From: Patiria pectinifera | Lineage: Eukaryota; Echinodermata; Asteroidea; Valvatida; Asterinidae | DNA: 64,000 nucleotides | Direction: 5' to 3' | Assembly (NCBI GenBank): GCA_029964075.1 | Contig: CM057142.1 | Coordinates: 30,506,392 to 30,570,391, forward strand | Part shown: positions 37,101 through 46,100 of the stretch, piece after piece | Layout: every line of letters starts with the position of its first letter | How positions within the stretch are numbered: position 1 is the stretch's first letter | Made by a program: the position numbers and the translations under genes | Notes under the pieces: generated by a model | Database searches by the model: none | What the model was told of the DNA's origin: nothing | Seen by the model: only the letters and a program-made list of their open reading frames with translations

Positions 37101-40100
37101 CAAGGTGTGCCTGAGCTACGTCCGTCGGGAACAACTCAGTCGCCGATTTTTTTGCGACCTGAGTGTAACTGCGACGATATTAAGACGATCGGCATCAGCT
37201 GGCGCTAAAAAAAAATTAACAGTCGCAAGAGAAGAAAAAGTTTAACTTCTGCGACGTGTTCCGCGACAATCACACGTTTTCTCAGTTTTGTGACCTGAGC
37301 ATAATTTTTGTGCTTGATGCCAACGGTTCCGTCTTGGTGCAAGCTTATAGCTCCATGGCGCAAGCAAATCATGGGTTGACCTGAGGCAGGCTTAAAGAAT
37401 GTGCGTAAACCATTGCCAAGGAAGTAAGCCTGGCTTGAGGAAAAGGTGACGTCACACTTTTTCAGCCTACCGTATTTGTTAGCTGTCTGGCATAAAATGC
37501 GTGTGATGGAAGCATTTTGAGAACTTTGATGCCAAGATATTTTATTCTTCCAAGGCCATTTTAGATGGCGGGCTCACAGCTCATTTGTAGCCCTTTTTAA
37601 GATTGAAAAATCTGAATTGTTAGAAACTGAGTCTCCAAAGCCCAAAAAATTTGGGGTTTTATAAAAAGGAAGTTTCTTGACTACATACTTGTTCATAAAA
37701 ATAAGACAAAAATTCAAGCTTGCTGCACATTCAGAGAGGTTTGGTTTCAACTGAAAAGCAGAGATTTTTTTTTTTTAACTTTTCGTACACAGTGGGTTAA
37801 TTGTTTTTCACTAATCTCTCGTCTGAATCCCATAAAATTTGCGAATGGAAGATGTGACCCGTTGGGCTTGACTTGAATTGCCTGATAAAAACTGTAAAAT
37901 ACTCTTGTGGTAATTTTTCCATGATTTTCTATATTTCCACAATTGTCTATATTTCCACAATTGTCTACTACTTACTGAATTCCTAACTTGTACATGTATG
38001 TGTCTATTCTGAGTCAATTTCACTTTTGACTGTTACTGTTCTATGCTTTGATCTTTCAAAAAAATATGCTTTGTGGACTACAGAAGGTACGTCTTTATTG
38101 TGAAGCAGTTGCTTGTTTATACCAGCATGCAGCCCATCCACTGTATACCTGTCATGCATTATTCATTAACGCACCCCTGCATGGACCTATTGAAAATTGT
38201 GGAGTATAGACGTTGGGTTTTCTGTAATTTTTTTTTTTTATTGATTTCTATCGTATATTGCTGATGGTACAGTGCCAATGTTATGAGTCCAAGTGCTTTT
38301 CTAGATCCTTAAAAGTCAAACTTTATTGTGCTGGTAATGGCAAATTCCCTCTGTCTCCATGTAAATATTTGCAAATAAATTGACAGTTTTCGCTCAGCGG
38401 CAAAACCAATTTAGGAGACTTTGATTGAGAATTTTGTGCTAAAGTAGATTTACACTGCTCTTCCCCAGTATGTTTACTTCCCAAGCTATATTCCTTCTTG
38501 TTTTTTCATCTGTGGGAACTCTTACTGGCTGTTACAGAAAATGCCTGCAATGTGTTGTCCTTGTGGTAATGGAGATTGACTTTGTTCAGAGTTCTTTTGA
38601 TACTCTTCCAGTGAGCATCAATGTTTCTTATTTGCGCATATATCACCACCTGCCACTACATCGGTTTCTCGTTGGCTTGAAAATATCTGTGAAATCCTCC
38701 TTCATGCTCAAACCAAATACTTCAATGGTGTCTATAACTCAGATGTAATTTCTTTGTGCTTTTAAGAAATGAAAATTACCTGGGAATTTTCAATCTTATA
38801 GGTTGAATATATCTTAAGAAGGACATCCCAATTTTTATGTCATGAATGAATGAAAGAAAAAATTATTGGGCAAGAAAAAGATACGAGCACTAAACATTTG
38901 TTTAATGAGTGAATTGTTTCCATTGGCAGTAACTGTTTTTATCAACTTCAGTTTTTCATATTTAGGAAGTCCAGTGTAAAAATGAGTTAGGTTTATAATT
39001 TGGAATAGGATTATAAACATTAGCTGTGAAGTGTCAAAAATTGTGACAAGAGAGCTGTTGTAAATTTCTCACAACTTTAACCATAAGTCTTCCAGTCTCA
39101 TATATGAAATTGTGTCTTGTTTTGTTTTTAAATGTTTGCCTCATCTTTTCACAGAAACATGACAAGCCCAAGTTTGTGTTGTGCTTTACATTTGCTGGCA
39201 ATGGCGATCTGCTCACCGGTGATTCCAACGGCAACATCTTCATTTGGGCCAAAGGTAAGCAAGGGTCATTAAGTGGAATATCCAGGAATTCTTCTGAGAA
39301 GAGGATTTTTATTTAGCTCTGAAATTGAACAATCGTGTACGATTAACCCTAACTCTCGGGCTCTTTTAGCTAGGAACCATCCTCAATCCTGCAAATTCCT
39401 CCAGTTGCCACCATGTAAAAATTGGTTTCAGCATCAATCCTCCAACATCATTCGTTATTTCTTGAATTTGTTCAGTGGAGGGGTGACCATTGCCTCAATC
39501 GTTCAAAGTCCTCCAACAATCACTCTTAACGTTCAGAAGCAGTGTGAATGATATCGAGCATGATGCAGCTGGGCTCAACTGTGCACAACTGATCATAAAC
39601 AATGCTGGGTACAGCCTACGAACTTGACACAATGCATCCTCCCACATCAACTCACACTTTTTTGCCATTCAGCCTCATCGATCCTCCTAAACTGCCTGGA
39701 GGATTTTTGACGGTTGAGGAGGGTTAGGGTTTATTAAAGGTATCAGTGTTTTTTTCTGGACCCGACGGCCCGCCTACTGTCCGCTGACTGCGCCAATAAC
39801 TGACTGACTGACTGACTGACTGCAGTCTGAGTATAATCAATATTCTAAACTGAGACTTTCAGTCAAGCTCGACCACCCAAGCCTACTTTTGTTATTCAAG
39901 TAAATTTCATATTCATCAGGATGTCAGACTGAGTGATAGTTCAAAGTGAAGAGCTGATCATGCTCTTTCTAATGCGTATGAATATCTAGTGTTAAAATGG
40001 GCACTTTGGGCAATTCCGTAGAATCCAATGTACGTCCAACTACGTAATGTACATGTACATGTACAAGGTCATTAAGGTGGTGGTACCTTAGGTTGGTCCG

Positions 40101-43100
40101 TAATTGTTTTCTACTCATTAGATGTCATATTATTACGGTAGTGATGTATCACATTCACTTTTCCATCAGCAGCTCATTAAAGTGTCTGACATGTTCATCT
40201 GAATTAACAGCACGGCCTATTTGTTAAATCTGGTCACATTTCTGTTGATGTCCATTCCAGGCAGTAACCGCATCAGCCAGGCCATCAAGGCTCACGAGGG
40301 GCAAATCTTCTCCCTTGTCATGCTTCAGGACGGAAGGTTCCTGTCTGGTGGGGGTAAAGACAGGAAAGTCCACATCTTTGATACTTCCTACGATGTGACT
40401 GTCACGCTAGTGGTAAGACGTCAACAATCTACCTTTTGATTTGTTTATGGTTGCATCTCAAAAATTAAGAGGAGTAATTCAGTTGGCCTTTCAGACGAGA
40501 TATTGCACAGATGAGACCTGCACTTTTAAGGAATAGTTTCAATTCAGCATACAAATTTCTCCAAACAGTGAGATCCCAACCAATAATCAAATGTACATAT
40601 TCTCTGACTGCTCGATCTGTGTGGTTTCTGGGGATTAATAAGCTAGTTTGGTATTCCAACTGCGTATGCACTCTGATATGGGTCACAGGTCATTCGAGCT
40701 AATCGAATGAATGCGCAGCGAGACGGGCGCACGACTAATACCGAACTGGCTTAAAATTGAGGTATAGACCATGTGACATTTGTTTACAAAATTGGATGTT
40801 GTTATCACGTGATGCCATCTTCAAACAAACGGTTCTCTTATGCACTACATGTATATCTCTTGAAGAGTGAGTGGTTTTAAAGTGTTGTCATACTGTTTAA
40901 TGTGGGCCAAATAACATGCAAAAACAAATTCTTAAATGTTTGGGTTGCCCAGCGGTTGTCTGTTGGCATAGCGTCACAGGGCACATGGTCTTTACAGGGT
41001 GACAGGGTGGCAAAACAAAAAAACGGAATGGTGTACTTCCGCTACCCTGAGACTCAAACAACCCATACCAATGCATGGGGAATTCTGTTAAACAAAAATG
41101 ATACCAAGATCGCCCGATTTGGTCCAGTAGTTTTTGTTCTATAGCCTATTTTGTGAAGCAAGGCTGGGAGTCATTTTATCCCAATGAATTACTAAGTCAT
41201 TGGCAAGAGTTATTAATTGTTAAGTAATAATACCCACATGATCAGTTATATGCTTAGCTAAAAATAGGCTCTGCTGCAAAAACTACTGGACCGAATCGGG
41301 AGATCTTGGTATCATATTTGTTCGAAAAAGATTCTCCATCCATTGGTACAGGTGGTTTGAGGCTCCAGGTAGTGGAAGTATGCCGTTCCATTTTTTGTGG
41401 GCCACCCTGTATATACTTTGCAGTCTTGGAAAAGGACTCAATTATAACATTAAAATGAATGCCATTTACAAATTTTGCACTAGGAGATTACAACAGACAC
41501 TGTTTGTCTTTTCTTGCAGCTGCCTGAGTCGACTGGCCCATGTCGCTGTCTGTGCCCAGGTAAAGACAAGGACATCTATGTAGGGACAACCCGTAATGCC
41601 ATTCTGCACGGAGACATGGAGGGCGAAACCTTCACCCCTGACGTTGTGGTAAGGCCTTCCAGTTCCTTCTCTTTTAACTTTCTTTCATGCTACTTCGCTT
41701 AGCTCATACGCGTGAAAAACAGTTTGGTATTGATGGACCGCCATAAGAAAGAAAAAGGAGGCAAATTGTTTCAAAGTATATATTTTACAGTATGGGATAA
41801 TGGTGGGACACAAACATCTTCTGAAATTAGACAAAGTATTAAGAGGGGATTGGAACAAGTCAGTGGAGTGTCATGGCCTAGCGGGCAAGAACACCGGACT
41901 CATGCTCTGGTGTTTCAGAGGCAACAGTGGCATGGGTTCGAGCCCGCGGGTGGACACTTGTGCCCTTGAGCAAGGCACTTAACCATTATTGCTTCGTCAC
42001 TCGGATGGGACGTAAAGCCGTAGGTCCCGTGTGTTGTGTAATCCAATGCACGTAAAAGAAGCCAGTGACACTTATCGCTAAGAGAAGGGGTTTGCCCCGG
42101 TGTTTCTGGTCTCCTGTATAAACTCCCACGCGGAGTATTTAGGAGATGAACCAACCAAGAAGAAGACCAAGAAGAATGATGATTATGCAAATAAGAGCCC
42201 ACTTTATGGCGGGCCAAACAAACAAAACTAAATTTGTGCTGGACCTGAAGGGCCAGCCTGTCGTCTTCTGACTGAGTCCCAAAAGATATTTGGGTCAAGC
42301 TCGACAAGGCACACAAAATCTTGTTTTCAGTAGAACTTTCACACTACCAGGCACTGGTATCGGGCATATGCTGTGAAATGAATATACTAAACATTTGTCT
42401 GAATGTAGTTTCGTGTAGTTTGAGCTTCAATTGTGGCTGCCATGACTGGAAACAACTCGAGAACTAACTTGGTGATCAAGAAATAAATAACCAACATGCA
42501 GATGATGTCTCCATCAGGTGCCATTGCAAGTCCATACGTCAGCCGTACTCAAACTTTTTAATCAATCACCCTTGGTGTTGTCTGGGATGATTCACTTGCG
42601 CCAGAAAGTGCAGATTTGAATGTTTTGAACTTGATATGACTTTCCCTATAATATTCAAAACCAGCTTGTTCCTTTCCGCTCTCACCTACCCCTTCTCTCT
42701 TTCCCTTCTGCAGGCCCATACCGACGAGTGTTGGGGTCTTGCCGTGCACCCCAATCAGAGCTTGTTCCTGACTTGTGCCTATGACAAGCATGTTATCATG
42801 TGGGATGCAGAGCAGCATCGCCCACTCTGGATGAAGACCATGGAGGAGGTAATTCAAAACAAACCCTTTATTCAATATAAGGTTTTGCCCTTCACTGACG
42901 TATAAACACTGTATACTCAGTGTGTTGTTTACCTCCCGAGTGAAAGTTGGAAAAAATCACTCGGGTGGGACTCAAACCCACAACCTCCTGCTTTCTAGTG
43001 CAGACGTCTTACCACTAGACCACCGAGCTTACAGGATCTGTTGGCTGGTTCGAATCTGATACATCGTGATTGCCTGGTTTGTGTCTGATGTACATAAAAT

Positions 43101-46100
43101 TCCATCTTACGAACCCATGGTTATAATTCTCAGTAGAATTTGGCGAGTCATTAATAGGCATATAGGATCATTTGCATTTATCCTAAAAGTAAACTTTCCA
43201 ACTATTATCAAAAAGATTATTTGGATTAAAGATCGTACTGATACTGAACACCCCGTGAAATTATTCCGTCTTGCTTGCTGTCATTTAGAAGAAACCAAGA
43301 AATGTAGGTATCAGTCAATTGACTGATTTTTTTTTAAATAAAGAGTTATATAGACGAAATTGTGTTTCCGGATAAAAAGTTTGTGCGTGTTTTTTTTTCA
43401 GTGTTTGCTCAAAAAATATCTAATATCCACTGGGCTGAAAGTTCAACAGGTTAGGTTTTGAAAATTTCTTCTTTGGATTTTGATTATTGAAAACAAACAA
43501 ATGCATGAAAGGCAAATTATCCTATACGCCTTTACAGAAGGGGCATGCACACATGTAGTAGCTTTTTTGCGTGTGGCGGACACAACGGGTAGGGGGCTAC
43601 TTGGATTTGTAAAAGCTATTTTACCCTAAAAACCTAATTTAATTTATATCACACTGACGCAAAATGCCATCTTATAAAAGCTATTGTATTGGCCCAAATA
43701 TCCCAATAGGACATGATACTTTTTTTCAATGCTGCCATACTAAGGATGGAACATGATGTTACATGATCAAATTGACAGTACATGTACATGGATATATTTA
43801 CAATTGATTTAATACTGAACATGAACTAAATGGCAACATCTAGGTCCTGGGTGAAGCAACAGCTTGTGTTCCCCAGCCTATGGACAGACAGACAAGTGAC
43901 AGACATACATGAACAGACAGAGCACATACACCGGTGTAAGACAGTAATCAAGGCTGTTATTACCCCTATTACATTTAGTATGCAATTAATAGTTGCCTTT
44001 TTAGTTTTCTAGCCAAAAAAAAAATGAGAGTGGGTGATGATTTCATAAGAGTCATCCAGACTAATCCAATATAGAGTGCCACGTTGGACAACACTATTTT
44101 TGGACAATGAAGTTCGATTATAATTAACATAAAGATTTGTCCTTGCAGCCCTGCGGGTATTATAGGAAGGTTTGATGTAAAATAGTGGAGAGAGACGGAT
44201 AGTAAAGGGAACACAATGGCCTACATGTACATTGCGTTTTAGAAATAAACCCAGCGTTGCATTGAATTTCAGTACATATCCACACACACCCAAATCATTG
44301 TCTTGATATTGCTGCCCTCATGTAGGATCCCTGCCAGTCGGCCTGCTTCCATCCCAACGGTGGAGTGGTCGCCCTTGGTATGAAGACAGGACGTTGGATG
44401 GTGCTAGATGCCCAGAACCAGGATCTGGTCACCGTCCACACTGATGGTAACGAGCAGCATGACATCGTCAGGTACTCACCAGGTAAGGTGATCAAATATT
44501 GCTCACCAAATCTGTTTGCTCAGCAAAAGTTAGCGGAGTACCATTCGCAAGCAATATACATCTCATGGCATTTGGGTTGGTGACCTGACATGGGTAAGCA
44601 AAGATATTCCCAGCTTACCAATCTTATTGTGTGTAGCAGCTACAGGGCTATGAGGGTAGTAAATGCCAGTGTTGTACTCTAGTCCATCACAAGTCTTTTG
44701 CCTTTGCCTTTCCAAGGCTATGTTCATCCAATGTCGGATGCAGCCCTCCTCGTGATCCGTCCAACGGGCGTGCAACATTTCCTCAGTTGTGCTGATTTCC
44801 TCATTTTTTCCTTCTCATGAATCCCATTATAAATTGAAAAACACTGTACAAGTTGCATTCCTGTTCCAAGTTGACCTGTCTTCTGCTTGTCTCGCTCATG
44901 TCGTACCCATGAAAGCTGTGAGGTCATCTTGCCATCTTCTTTTTTTGCTTGCCTCTTCTCCTTTTCTCTGTCCTTGGTTGCCATTCTGTTAATCTTTTTG
45001 TTCATCTGTCCGGTATTTCTGCGAGCTGAGCCAAGTGCCCAGCCCATCTCCACTTTGACTCTTTGATCTTTATGTTGGCATCCTTAACTCAAAGTTCAAA
45101 GTTCATTCAAATTGTGACTCATTCAAAAGTGAGTCTGGGTGACTTGTGACGGACTCAACTACAACACCGGTAAATGTACAATACTGGTTGCATGACCTTA
45201 CGTGATACTTACCCAAGTAACCAGCTAAGTGGTTCGGTTACTTAGGCCATGCTCGAGTAAGCGCGAGAAGTCACTTGAGAGTTAAATCGAATGCAGTCGT
45301 GCTTGCACGAGTAAGCGCGGGGTAATTGAACACGCTATATGTAGGAGAAATTTGGAGGTCAGCTGAATCTAAAGTATGGTGCTTTCATTGGTCAGTAATT
45401 CTTCTAAGCAATTGTTTTCCCTCTTAATAAATTTACTCAAGCTACCCTACTTTTTAGCAAATCATGGTTTTTTTTCTTCTTTATTCCACTTCCAGATGGG
45501 AACTATCTGGCAGTTGCCTCCCATGACAACTACATCTACATCTACGCAGTGACTGAGGAAGGACGCAAGTACAACAAAGTTGGCAGATGCTCAGTAAGTG
45601 CTCCATTAATTATAAGTATAAAGTTCGTAACATCCAGGGACAACTGTTATGGGTCTGCTGCCTGTAAGCAGAGAATCTTTGTAACTGGAGTAGAAAATGC
45701 TGCACTAATGGTAGCCATATTTTACAGGTTTGTGCCATTTGGATAGTCTGTAGTTACAGATTTCTGTGGTTACAGTGTTTGCATAGAATGTCTGCACCTA
45801 GTATTCAGGCATGAGACTTTTTGAATCTGAGGTAAAGACATTGTCAAAATAGTATAAAATGCATCTCTCAGACATTTCATCCGATTTCCAAAGTTGTCTC
45901 TAAATTGACAATATCATCCCTATAGCACAGAATGGCGATTGTAAGACACATAATTTTGAGTAATGAAATTGGTCGCTGAAGAGAGTAGTCTGCGGATAGT
46001 GTTTGGGAGTAGGTCTTTTTTGTTGTGCTAGATCCAGAGAAGCAGCCGATTGTCCTCAGAATAGCTGACTGACTGACTGACTGACCAACCTGCTGATTGA

